Shown one piece after another: positions 1 through 8,159 of a stretch of DNA of 38,330 nt. The stretch comes from Akkermansiaceae bacterium. Its GTDB lineage: Bacteria > Verrucomicrobiota > Verrucomicrobiia > Verrucomicrobiales > Akkermansiaceae. Made by a program: the position numbers and the translations under genes. The DNA lies in the NCBI GenBank assembly GCA_025363295.1, contig JANYEC010000079.1, positions 1 to 38,330 of the forward strand, given 5' to 3'. The notes below the pieces were generated by a model. The model saw only the letters and a program-made list of their open reading frames with translations, was not told the origin of the DNA and searched no databases. Positions within the stretch are counted from its first letter, which is position 1; each line of letters starts with the position of its first letter.

Positions 1-53
1 AGCGCTACGCGGGCCTTGAATTCGGGGTCGTGTCTTCTTCGTTTGCTTTTCAT
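1..53 (-). mobile_element. IS3-family transposase OrfA, N-terminal fragment cut by window edge
   Basis: On the minus strand an ATG at 53-51 opens a frame that runs off the window and reads MKSKRRRHDPEFKARVAL. The basic start followed by 'EFKARVAL' is the usual opening of IS3-family OrfA, the helix-turn-helix protein made with OrfB to form the OrfAB transposase. Only 17 complete codons are visible, so the element's group and integrity cannot be judged. The bases from 54 to about 110 should contain the IS terminal inverted repeat, but I could not identify it. It is a different element from the one at the right edge. Confidence 0.7.
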
Positions 54-171
54 TTTGTGCGTGTTCGGTTCGGTTTAAATGCCGTTCCCACACACCACAA
101 TCATAGCTTAGCCACTGGCCCGATTTTCTGGGTCCGCCTCAGTCCGGCTCGCCGCAAATCGCGACTGCCGC

Positions 172-1773
172 TTACTGCGTTTTTCTCCACAGATAAACCC
201 AACGCTCGGACACACACTTGCCCGACTCATCCTGGAGCTCGCAGGTCATGTCCATGTCAGCCAGATCCTTGGGTGGCTCACACACGAAAAACGCGCGTAA
301 CACCTGCGGCATGTGGAGTTTATCGCTGCGCCCGAGACCAGCAGGTAGGTCGTCCACGTTCGGCATGCTGATGTCTGATAGGCCGACGTGGATGATTTTC
401 ACCGATTGCTGGTTGATGGTGACGACGGGCTTCAGCTTGGAAACATCGTCCCATTTCGGGTCGCCTACTTTGGCCTGCGGTTGGAGTGGCTTCGCGAAGT
501 CGATCGTCATCAGGACTTGATCTGGCTTTTGCACGGGCGTTCCAGAACGTGTCGCACGGACTGAGAAAATGCCGGAAGCTGCGGGGTCGCGCATCCAGCG
601 AAGGCGATAGTGAAAGTGATAGGGCTTGCCTACCTCCAGCACCGGCGTGGGCTCCCACAGCAGGATCACGTTGTCATCCGTCTCGTCTCGAGTCGGCATT
701 TCGATGAGGTGAAGTTTGCCGAAATCGAAACCCTCGATCGGCTCGACCTTCACGCTCGGGCGATTATGATAGAGCGCTTCCGGGTCCTGATAGGATGAAA
801 ATGAGCGGTCTCGTTGCAGCAGTGCCCATGAGCGTGGTTTTTCCATCGTGAAGACACAGTGGCGGAACTGGCCCTTCGTGGTTTCCAGCGGCCGGTAGTG
901 GAGGTTTCCGCTGCCGAGTTCCATCAACAGGCCATCGCTATCGTGCACCTCCGGGCGGAAATCTAACGGCTTCGGATAGGTGCTCTCGCCAAACCAAAAC
1001 ATCGTGGAAAACGGCGCGAGCCCGAGCTGCACGACCGGTTTGCGGAGGGTGATTTCTGCGTCGATGTCCATCACCGTCTCGATCCCCGGCGTGATCTGAA
1101 ACTGATAGGCACCCGACACGCTATCACCATCTAGCAGCGCCCAGGCCTTGAGGGTTTTCGAGTCTTTTTCCGGTCTTTCCAGATAGAATTCCGAGAAGTC
1201 AGGAAACTCTTCCGGTACTCCTGGCAGGCCGCTGTTAATCGAAAGCCCGCGCGCGGAAAGTCCATACGGCGCGTCTTTCGGGATCGCCCTGAAATAGCTC
1301 GCACCCATGAAAACCAAAAACTCATCCATGTAGGTTTCCGTATTCAAATGGGTCCGGGCACGCCATCCCGCGTAGCCCGGGGGCGGAGGTGTCCCGGCGG
1401 GGATTTTTTGTTTTCCGTAGTCGAAAAGCTTCTGTTGGAACTTCATCGTTTCCTCTTTGCCGCCCCTGACTTCGTGAAGCGTCACCATTTTTTTCGCCGT
1501 CCAGCCGGGGTGGAAAAAATCGATCGAAAATGCCGCGTTCTGATCCGCCCATAACCCGGAATCCATTTTGAATCGGATGTCGCGATGCTGGTCGTAAGTT
1601 AGATTTTTCCAGTAGTCCGCCAAATTCAGCGGCGATGCTTGATGCGGCGTTGTTGCCATTTTGCGGGCCTGTTCGCGCAGCTTGTTGAATGAGAAATCCT
1701 CCGCGTGAATCACCGTGAAAGAGCCCGCCAGCAAGGCCAGCATAAAGGGAAATTTTTGAGAGTAATGGAACAT
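172..1773 (-). CDS. opgG: Periplasmic glucan biosynthesis protein, OpgG/MdoG family
   Basis: 533 aa with a signal peptide (about residues 1-24, cleavage after VIHA) and then an OpgG/MdoG-type sequence through the whole length. Recognisable parts are 'DFSFNKLREQARKMA' near the mature N-terminus, the 'YDQHRDIRF' segment, the 'ASYFRAIPKDAPYGLSARGL' core, and 'EPTPVLEVGKPYHFHYRLRW' in the C-terminal half. In proteobacteria OpgG acts in the periplasm on the backbone or branching of osmoregulated periplasmic glucans made by the membrane transferase OpgH. No opgH is visible here. The gene is the last of three on the minus strand, 70 bp after the pseudokinase-FGE gene. The family call is firm; the choice between OpgG and OpgD is not. 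Confidence 0.88.
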   Translation of the reverse strand: MFHYSQKFPFMLALLAGSFTVIHAEDFSFNKLREQARKMATTPHQASPLNLADYWKNLTYDQHRDIRFKMDSGLWADQNAAFSIDFFHPGWTAKKMVTLHEVRGGKEETMKFQQKLFDYGKQKIPAGTPPPPGYAGWRARTHLNTETYMDEFLVFMGASYFRAIPKDAPYGLSARGLSINSGLPGVPEEFPDFSEFYLERPEKDSKTLKAWALLDGDSVSGAYQFQITPGIETVMDIDAEITLRKPVVQLGLAPFSTMFWFGESTYPKPLDFRPEVHDSDGLLMELGSGNLHYRPLETTKGQFRHCVFTMEKPRSWALLQRDRSFSSYQDPEALYHNRPSVKVEPIEGFDFGKLHLIEMPTRDETDDNVILLWEPTPVLEVGKPYHFHYRLRWMRDPAASGIFSVRATRSGTPVQKPDQVLMTIDFAKPLQPQAKVGDPKWDDVSKLKPVVTINQQSVKIIHVGLSDISMPNVDDLPAGLGRSDKLHMPQVLRAFFVCEPPKDLADMDMTCELQDESGKCVSERWVYLWRKTQ

Positions 1774-1843
1774 AAGTAATTAAAGATAGAGTAATGAACT
1801 GCCGAATCACCGCTGGCAATCCTCGACCTGCGGATTTGAATTC

Positions 1844-3334
1844 TCATTTCGCATCGAAGACAACACGGAAGCCAAGATCGGGGCGGCGGAGGGTCCGGTT
1901 AGGAGTCCACTCGCGGGAAAGCGCATTGCTGCCCGGTTTCAAATAGGAGCCGCCGATGATTACCCAAAAGCGCTCGCCTAGCGGATTCGCGGGATTCGCG
2001 GCGGGGCGGCGCGTCCATTCGCAAACTGAACCCGCCATGCCGAGGAGGCCGTTAGGAGTGCGATCACTTGTGTTAGATGTGACGGGTGCGAATTTCCCGG
2101 CGACAAGAGAGGTGGGCACTGGAAGGTCTTTGCCCATCGCGGCGAACCACTCTTCCTGGGTGGGCAGGCGAGCTTGTTTCCACTCGGCAAAGGCAGCGGC
2201 GTCCCACCAATCGACACCGACGACAGGGGAATCCACCGTGACGGATTGTTCTTTCCACCTTCCGCAGGCTTTGGCGGCAGCAAGAAGCGCGGACCAATCC
2301 TCAGGCACGTGGGAAATTTTTTCAGTGGGCTGATGCTCATGATCGAAGGTCCGTTCCCGATGATCCTTCGCAAGGACGGTTAGGGTCTCGAGAAACTCCG
2401 CGTACTGGCCCACGGTCGTTTCGTTCGCGGAAATCTGGAAGGCGCGAAGATTTTCCATCGTGCCATCCGGCGTTGGATAACTGCCTTCTGTGATGGGCAC
2501 CGCATCGGGTAGATTCGCGCGCGGCGGGGCGAGTGGTTTCGACGGGCGCAGATGTACTGCGAGGATAGCAGTCATGACCAAGGCAAAAGCGGAAGCCAGG
2601 AGGAGAAAGAGATAGGTCAATTTTTTTCTATCAGAATTAACCAAGGTCCGGGTGGGTGCCATCGTAGGCAGTGGTTCCGCAAGTTGTTGCTCGATCTGCT
2701 CGCAAAAATCGCGGATTTGGCTCCAATCAATCGGCGCGTCCAGAGCCTCGCCACGCATCCAACTGCACAAGGTGAGCAGCCGGGTAGCCCCCGGTTCTCT
2801 CTCAGCGACTAGAGCTGGAAGGGAGGTGCCGAGGTGAACAATATCGCGAATGGACATTTCCGGGGTGCGTGCGCCGGCGATTGCTAGATTTTTCAGACGG
2901 ATCACGCCGTGTTCATCCAGGTGGATCGCATCCAAGCCGCATAGCGAAGTGGCGTGACCGAGAATTTCATGTTGGAGATTCGCATCTGCCACACGCCTGA
3001 GCACATGCGTGAGACGGGCTGGAACGAATGGGGGTGATCCATTTTTCCGCTCTTCCAAGGTCATACCGGGCAGCAGCTCGTGGGCGTAAAAGCACAGGCC
3101 CGGCTCGGCGACGGCTTCGTAAACCGAGCCTATCAACGGGTGATCGACCGAGGCTTTGGCGCGGACGTTTGCGAGAAACAAATCCCGCCGCGTTTCGTCT
3201 AACAATTCATCCAGCAGTACACTCCTCGAGACGGAGACCTGCTCCGCGAGCCATGTGCGGCAGAGGGTGTTTTCATCAAGAAGCTGTTTGAGCCGGTATT
3301 CGCCGAGCAGGCTGTCTTCAGGAACGGGATTCAT
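1844..3334 (-). CDS. Membrane pseudokinase fused to a formylglycine-generating-enzyme (SUMF1) domain
   Basis: 496 aa. Residues 11-220 follow a Ser/Thr kinase fold ('GEYRLKQLLDENTLCRTWLAE', 'HPLIGSVYEAVAEPGLCFYAHELLPGMTLEE'). The VALK lysine, the HRD loop and the DFG motif are all missing: the DFG position reads 'IRLKNLAIAG'. It is therefore probably a pseudokinase. A membrane segment spans about 240-261, preceded by DRKK, which predicts a cytoplasmic N-terminus. Residues 283-496 form an FGE/SUMF1-type domain ('NETTVGQYAEFLETL', 'VVGVDWWDAAAFAEWKQARLPTQEEW', 'NGLLGMAGSVCEWTRRP', 'LGFRVVFDAK') that would lie outside the membrane. Many such bacterial domains are not sulfatase activators, and no sulfatase is nearby. 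The gene lies 23 bp after the TPR gene and before opgG. Confidence 0.82.
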   Translation of the reverse strand: MNPVPEDSLLGEYRLKQLLDENTLCRTWLAEQVSVSRSVLLDELLDETRRDLFLANVRAKASVDHPLIGSVYEAVAEPGLCFYAHELLPGMTLEERKNGSPPFVPARLTHVLRRVADANLQHEILGHATSLCGLDAIHLDEHGVIRLKNLAIAGARTPEMSIRDIVHLGTSLPALVAEREPGATRLLTLCSWMRGEALDAPIDWSQIRDFCEQIEQQLAEPLPTMAPTRTLVNSDRKKLTYLFLLLASAFALVMTAILAVHLRPSKPLAPPRANLPDAVPITEGSYPTPDGTMENLRAFQISANETTVGQYAEFLETLTVLAKDHRERTFDHEHQPTEKISHVPEDWSALLAAAKACGRWKEQSVTVDSPVVGVDWWDAAAFAEWKQARLPTQEEWFAAMGKDLPVPTSLVAGKFAPVTSNTSDRTPNGLLGMAGSVCEWTRRPAANPANPLGERFWVIIGGSYLKPGSNALSREWTPNRTLRRPDLGFRVVFDAK

Positions 3335-3357
3335 TTAACAGGAAAAGGGAAAAATAT

Positions 3358-4494
3358 TCACTTGCGGGGCAATGGCGGCGCGAGCGGACTTTCTGATAGG
3401 GGAGGCAGCAGCGGAAGATTTGGATCGAAATCTGGCGGGAGAGTGTCTTGGAACTCCGGCTGCAGCGGGGCATTGGAGTTGGCAACGGGCTGTTGGGAAA
3501 TCCTAGCAGCAAGATCGCGCGGCCAGGCCTGAACATCAAGAACCTCGCCTTTATAGAGCAGAGAAACGACTTGGCCGTAGTAAACACGCCCCCCGTAAAG
3601 GTGCTCAGTCTGCGGATCTTGGGGGGGAATGACATAAGTCATGCGCAGATTTTCCTCATCACCTGCCCAATCAAATGGAAGGCTGACCCATTGTTCCTTC
3701 ACCCACGACTTATCTTCTAACTGAATGATCTCACCTTTGGAAGTGCGATTGAAAAACGTGACTGAAACCGCAAGCTGATCCACGTCGATATCTTCGGCGG
3801 GTGCACGCTGCACTGGAATCGTTAGGATGACGCGCTGGCCATCCTCGTTCCGTGAGTCTTTGAAAATCCTTACCCGCCCGAGCGCGAGTTTTCCTAACAT
3901 TGCCTCGGGTTGCTCAAAGCCGTCGCGGAGTTTTGCTGCAGCGGGTTCGTAAAGCGAGCCCGCACCGGCGACACCCATTTGAAAAACCTTTTCGTAGTGC
4001 GCGGATGCCACATCGAAGACTCCCATTTGTTCATGCACGAGACCTAGCTCGTAATGTACGTTCGGATCTTCGGGAGATTGTGATGAGGCTTCCTCCAATT
4101 TCATCACCGCGAGCCCCATATCTCCGGCTACCCGGGCCTGCCGGGCTTCTTTGACAAGGCGCTCGGTGCGCGGATCATCGATCTTGAGGGAGGCGATAGG
4201 GGTTGGCGCAAGCGCCGGTCTCACGACATCCGCGAGCGGTGCGGCGGGGGGGCGAGATATAATGGGATTTTCTGCCACGGGGGCATTCACTGGCGGGCCG
4301 GGGACGCGAATCACCAGCGTTTTTGGAACCTCTTTTTCGAGGGAAAGGACACGCCTTGATTCCTCAAGCTTGGTCGCAAAAGCCATTCCCGCGACCAGCA
4401 ATTGTACGAAAGCCATCAGCGCCAGCACCCAGCAGGAGATTGCAAAAACGGGCGCATTCCCTGTCGTTAGGGGCTTTGGACTCTCAGACACCAC
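3358..4494 (-). CDS. Membrane-anchored TPR protein, first gene of the opgG operon
   Basis: 378 aa. It starts at GTG 4494; a second GTG follows directly and no in-frame ATG precedes it. A membrane segment at about residues 17-40 is followed by 'TKLEESRRVLSLEKEV' and a proline-rich stretch (about 57-95). A TPR-like helical region spans about 108-175 ('AGDMGLAVMKLEEASSQSPEDPNVHYELGLVHEQMG', 'ASAHYEKVFQMG'). The C-terminal half is probably beta-rich, and the end is rich in Pro and Leu. I do not recognise a named family for the C-terminal domain. With one N-terminal membrane segment, most of the protein should be periplasmic. It leads an operon with the pseudokinase-FGE fusion and OpgG, so a scaffold role around periplasmic glucan or envelope assembly is an inference. 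Confidence 0.75.
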   Translation of the reverse strand: MVSESPKPLTTGNAPVFAISCWVLALMAFVQLLVAGMAFATKLEESRRVLSLEKEVPKTLVIRVPGPPVNAPVAENPIISRPPAAPLADVVRPALAPTPIASLKIDDPRTERLVKEARQARVAGDMGLAVMKLEEASSQSPEDPNVHYELGLVHEQMGVFDVASAHYEKVFQMGVAGAGSLYEPAAAKLRDGFEQPEAMLGKLALGRVRIFKDSRNEDGQRVILTIPVQRAPAEDIDVDQLAVSVTFFNRTSKGEIIQLEDKSWVKEQWVSLPFDWAGDEENLRMTYVIPPQDPQTEHLYGGRVYYGQVVSLLYKGEVLDVQAWPRDLAARISQQPVANSNAPLQPEFQDTLPPDFDPNLPLLPPLSESPLAPPLPRK

Positions 4495-4500
4495 GAACGG

Positions 4501-4529
4501 AAGATGCTTGCTCGGCTTCCCCTTGTCAA
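4501..4529 (-). promoter_or_regulatory. Candidate sigma-70-type promoter for the TPR/pseudokinase/opgG operon
   Basis: On the minus strand a perfect -35 box TTGACA (4529-4524) lies 17 bp from CATCTT (4506-4501), which matches three of six -10 positions. The expected transcription start falls almost on the GTG at 4494, so the mRNA may be nearly leaderless. The -10 match is weak. Confidence 0.35.
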
Positions 4530-4673
4530 TCCGCCGACTTGAGACTGTGGGGCACGTAGGCGAGCGTATTGCGCCACATTTTTAGTTCGCATAAATTTGA
4601 AGATCTTGAAACATGACGATCCAAAAGAGCGTTGCCTTTCCTACGCCACTTTTCGGCTACCTAACTCATTACA

Positions 4674-6032
4674 ATGCAAATCCCATCCCGCCGCACGTTC
4701 ATTAAGTCCGCTGCCGTGTTTGCTGGCACCGCAATGGCTCCTAACCTATTGCTCGGCCAGGAAAAGACACTCAAACAACTTAATGTCGCTGCCATCGGAT
4801 GCGGCGGACGAGGAAAGAGCGACATCGCGGAAATTTCCAACGGTAACCGGATGGCCTTCCTCTGCGACATCGATGAAAACATGGCCAAGGGTGCCAGAGA
4901 ACAATTTCCTGATGCCCCATATTTCTCGGATTACCGGGAAATGTTCGCCAAGGTGGCGGACCAGATTGACGTCGTCACCGTCTCAACGCCCGATCACATG
5001 CACTTTGCAATCGCCTGCGAGGCCATCCGCCACGGCAAGCCAGTGATGGTGCAAAAACCGCTGTGCAATACTCTCTGGGAGGCCCGGGCACTCGCGAACT
5101 ATGCGAAGGAAAAAGGCGTGCTCACCGTCATGGGCAACCAAGGTGCTACCATGGAAGGCACCCGCGTTTTGCGCGAATGGATCGAATCCGGGCTGATTGG
5201 CGACGTGAAGGAAGTTTACTACTGGACGAACCGCCCGATTTGGCCTCAAGGCACCGGGCTCACCTTCCCGGCGACCCCCGTCCCTCCGACGATCAACTGG
5301 GATGTTTGGCAAGGCACCTGCGCCACGGACCGCCCCTACAATCCCGGCATCCACCCCTTCAAATGGCGCGGTTTCTGGGACTATGGCTGCGGCGCTCTCG
5401 GCGATATCGGCTGCCACAGCATGAACTCTGCCTTCTGGGCGCTGGGCCTCAAGGGAGATTTCACAGTCGAGGCCAGCAAGGTTTCAGCGTTCGATGAAAA
5501 CATCGCTCCAAAAAGAGCCACCATCGTCTATGATTTTCCCGCAAAGGGCAAACGCGCCGCTGTCAAAATCATCTGGCAGGACGGCGTAAGCGACCCAAAC
5601 ACTGACCCGGATTTCGTTCGTCCGCCCGGCATCCCCGCCGATCTCAAGCTCAACGAGGGCTTCGGCCAAGTCTTTGTGGGCACCGAGGGCACTCTGTTCA
5701 TCAATGATGCTTACGGCGGCACCGCCCCCGTGGCTTACCCAGAGTCGCTGCGTGAAAAAGCCAGAACCATCGAGAAAGTCTATCCACGCGTCAAAGGCGG
5801 CCCCACGCAGGAACTCTGCCGCGCCGTCCGCGGTGAGGGCCCGAAACCGATTTCAAATTTCGTCGATCACGCGGGTCCGCTCACCGAAATGGTGCTCGTT
5901 GGCAATCTTGCCGTCCGTCTCGGCAAGAAAATCGACTGGAATTCTGCTAACATGGAAGCCCGTGGCCTGCCCGAAGTCAAAGCGATGCTCAAACGCAAGT
6001 ATCGCGCCGGCTGGGAGCCAAAGCTCACCTAA
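4674..6032 (+). CDS. Tat-exported Gfo/Idh/MocA-family oxidoreductase (or GH109-type enzyme)
   Basis: 452 aa. It opens with a twin-arginine signal, SRRTFIKSAAVFAG (residues 5-18), with cleavage expected near residue 28. A Rossmann nucleotide-binding start follows (VAAIGCGGRGKSD, about 38-50). The acid-Lys-Pro motif appears as VMVQKPL with Lys128. The remainder matches the Gfo/Idh/MocA C-terminal domain ('GNQGATMEGTRVLREWIESGLIGDVKEVYYW', 'FWDYGCGALGDIGCHSMN'). Members oxidise or reduce sugars with NAD(P); Tat export lets the folded protein keep its cofactor, as in Zymomonas glucose-fructose oxidoreductase. Some relatives are NAD-dependent glycosidases (GH109). The substrate cannot be read from the sequence. 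It is separated by 242 bp from the DoxX operon and diverges from the TPR gene. Confidence 0.85.
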   Translation: MQIPSRRTFIKSAAVFAGTAMAPNLLLGQEKTLKQLNVAAIGCGGRGKSDIAEISNGNRMAFLCDIDENMAKGAREQFPDAPYFSDYREMFAKVADQIDVVTVSTPDHMHFAIACEAIRHGKPVMVQKPLCNTLWEARALANYAKEKGVLTVMGNQGATMEGTRVLREWIESGLIGDVKEVYYWTNRPIWPQGTGLTFPATPVPPTINWDVWQGTCATDRPYNPGIHPFKWRGFWDYGCGALGDIGCHSMNSAFWALGLKGDFTVEASKVSAFDENIAPKRATIVYDFPAKGKRAAVKIIWQDGVSDPNTDPDFVRPPGIPADLKLNEGFGQVFVGTEGTLFINDAYGGTAPVAYPESLREKARTIEKVYPRVKGGPTQELCRAVRGEGPKPISNFVDHAGPLTEMVLVGNLAVRLGKKIDWNSANMEARGLPEVKAMLKRKYRAGWEPKLT

Positions 6033-6274
6033 TCTGGAGCGCCCGAGTCGCAGACAAACGCATGAAAAGGGCGGGGTTGATTTGCTCGGTTATAACTCGA
6101 GTCCGGTGAATTTATCCTGTGAACCACAAATTGAATTCCGCGAGGGGAATTGATATTGAAATTGCCCCATCATCGAAAAAGTTCTCGAAAATGCTCCGTC
6201 AGCGAAACATTCTGGCCGCTGTGTTGGTATCGAAAGCCGATTCGCTCAAGTCATCCACCTGAAACTGAACCGCT

Positions 6275-6799
6275 ATGTCCAACGAAGAAACCTGCTGCAC
6301 TGGCAACAAACTCGCCCTCACATACGGAGCACTCCTACTCCGCCTCTGGCTCGCCGTTCGCGCCATCCAGACCGGCCTTGAAAAATACGCAGGTGCAAAG
6401 GCCTCCGATGAAGCCGTCAAGATCGACGGCGCTGTCAACGAATACGGCCTAACTGCCGCTGGCTCCGTCAAACATTACGCGACGGTCAACTATCACGGCG
6501 TGCCGGATGCGCTGATGAAAAAATTTGAAGCTGAGCCCCTGATGTTAAAAGGAGCGCTGCCATTATACGACAAATTCCTCGGCCCCGCACTCATTGTGTT
6601 AGGTGTCACGATTCTGCTCGGCGTCGCCAGCCGCACCTCACTCTTTTTTCTTGGATTGCTCTATATAAGTTTAACCTGGGGCTTGATTTTGATTAAACAA
6701 GACGATGGTGTTTCATGGCTTGGTGTCCATATGATTCTCGTGGTGATGGCTCTCGCGCTTGCCGAACACAACCGCTTCGCACTTCTCAAAAAATGGTAA
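6275..6799 (+). CDS. DoxX-like integral membrane protein
   Basis: 174 aa. Hydrophobic segments lie at about residues 15-35, 97-118, 122-141 and 147-165. The long hydrophilic loop between the first and second (about 36-92) is found in one DoxX subgroup. 'GALLLRLWLAVRAIQTGLEKY' and 'LPLYDKFLGPALIVLGVTILLGVASRTSLFFLGLLYISL' fit the DoxX/SURF4-like family of small quinone- or redox-linked membrane proteins. The N-terminus contains CC (residues 7-8). It ends 4 bp before the next oxidoreductase, so the two are co-transcribed and a redox link between this membrane protein and the exported oxidoreductase is plausible. The 242 bp upstream hold no convincing gene; a short dyad (AATTCC/GGAATT) lies near 6135. 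Confidence 0.7.
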   Translation: MSNEETCCTGNKLALTYGALLLRLWLAVRAIQTGLEKYAGAKASDEAVKIDGAVNEYGLTAAGSVKHYATVNYHGVPDALMKKFEAEPLMLKGALPLYDKFLGPALIVLGVTILLGVASRTSLFFLGLLYISLTWGLILIKQDDGVSWLGVHMILVVMALALAEHNRFALLKKW

Positions 6800-6803
6800 T
6801 ACC

Positions 6804-8159
6804 ATGAACCCGCCACCCTCTCCTATCAGTCGCCGCGATTTCCTTTCGAAAACCATGGCCACCGCCGGTGCCGGCCTCGTTCTCGGCGCACCCTCCATCC
6901 TCCGCGCCGCCAGTGTGGACGGTGCCTCGACCGAGCAGGTCAAGGTCGCCCTCATCGGTGTGGGCAAACAAGGCCGCGTGCTCTTTGAAGCGATGAAGAA
7001 TATCCCCGGCCTCCACTTCCAAGCCGTTTGTGATATCTGGAAATACAACCGCGAAAATGCCGTTAGATCCGTCGAGGCCCACCAGAATTCTAAGCCAACC
7101 GCCTACTCAGACATTGATGAGTTGTTAGCTAACGAAAAAGGTCTCGATGCCGTGGTCATCGCAACCCCGGATTTCTGGCACTCGCCCCACACCGTGAAAT
7201 GCCTCGAAGCCGGGCTGAACGTCTATTGCGAGAAAATGATGTCTAACACCATCGACGGTGCCCGCGCCATGGTCCGCGCCATGGAAAAATCCGGTAAACT
7301 TTGCCAGATCGGCCACCAACGCCGCAGCAATCCGCGCTACCGTTACACCCTCGATAAGCTGATCAACGGTAACAAAATCTGCGGTCAGATCACGAACATC
7401 AACGCCCAGTGGAACCGAGCGGTGAACTCGTCCCAAGACATCGCCTTCAATAAGAAGCTCACCATCGAAGACGCCATTCTCAACAAATACGGCTTTGCAG
7501 ACATGAACCAGTTCATGAACTGGCGCACCTTCCGTGCTCTATCAGGCGGTCCAATTTCTGACCTTGGTGCCCATCAGATTGATATCTTCGGCTGGTTCCT
7601 CGGCGTGCCTCCCAAGTCCGTCTTCGCCTCCGGTGGCCACAGCTATTTTAAAAAGCGCGAGCACTTCGATAACGTGATGGCCATTTTCGACTTCGACACG
7701 CCCGCTGGCGAGGTGCGTGCGTCCTATCAGGTTCTAACCACCACCAGCTACGGCGGCGGGTTTTGGGAAAGCTTTATGGGCACTGAAGGCTCAATCAAGA
7801 TTTCTGAAATCGCTGCGAACTCCGCCATCTATCGCGAAGGCAGCGCCCCGTCATGGGATGATTACGTGGATCGCGGCATCCTCAAAAGGACGCCCGCCCC
7901 ACCGAAGCCCCCTCCGTCCGCAGACGCCGTCGCTTCCTACGCATCTGCCGCGCCTGAGACCTTTGATCTGCCCGGTGGATTCAACAAACCCGCCCATCAG
8001 CCGCATTTAGAAAATTTTTTCAACTCCGTGCGCGGCAAGACTACGCTTAATTGCAACGCCCGCCACGCCTTCGAAAGTGAAGCGCCTATCTACTGGGTGA
8101 ACCCATCCGCTCTGAAATGTCAACCGATCGAATTCACCGCCGAACATCTTTCTCTATGA
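6804..8159 (+). CDS. Tat-exported Gfo/Idh/MocA-family oxidoreductase
   Basis: 451 aa from ATG 6804. A longer frame opens at 6759, but that would overlap the DoxX gene, and the Tat signal ISRRDFLSKTMATAGAG (about residues 8-24) begins just after the chosen start. The nucleotide-binding start reads VALIGVGKQGRV (about 48-59). The usual EKP motif is EKM here (Glu143-Lys144-Met145). Family hallmarks are 'IATPDFWHSPHTVKCLEAGLNVYCEK', 'LCQIGHQRRSNPRY' and 'GGPISDLGAHQIDIFGWFLG'. The proline-rich piece near residues 375-385 (PAPPKPPPS) is a linker. It overlaps the lipoprotein gene by four bases (ATGA). A periplasmic sugar oxidation or isomerisation role is likely; the substrate is unknown. Confidence 0.86.
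   Translation: MNPPPSPISRRDFLSKTMATAGAGLVLGAPSILRAASVDGASTEQVKVALIGVGKQGRVLFEAMKNIPGLHFQAVCDIWKYNRENAVRSVEAHQNSKPTAYSDIDELLANEKGLDAVVIATPDFWHSPHTVKCLEAGLNVYCEKMMSNTIDGARAMVRAMEKSGKLCQIGHQRRSNPRYRYTLDKLINGNKICGQITNINAQWNRAVNSSQDIAFNKKLTIEDAILNKYGFADMNQFMNWRTFRALSGGPISDLGAHQIDIFGWFLGVPPKSVFASGGHSYFKKREHFDNVMAIFDFDTPAGEVRASYQVLTTTSYGGGFWESFMGTEGSIKISEIAANSAIYREGSAPSWDDYVDRGILKRTPAPPKPPPSADAVASYASAAPETFDLPGGFNKPAHQPHLENFFNSVRGKTTLNCNARHAFESEAPIYWVNPSALKCQPIEFTAEHLSL

Noticed and set aside
30..371. 113-aa plus-strand open frame at the left edge
   Set aside because: It crosses the IS orfA start and the end of opgG on the other strand and has no family character.
6033..6274. Small gene between the first oxidoreductase and DoxX
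   Set aside because: The open frames here run on into the DoxX gene out of frame and show no start signal or family pattern.
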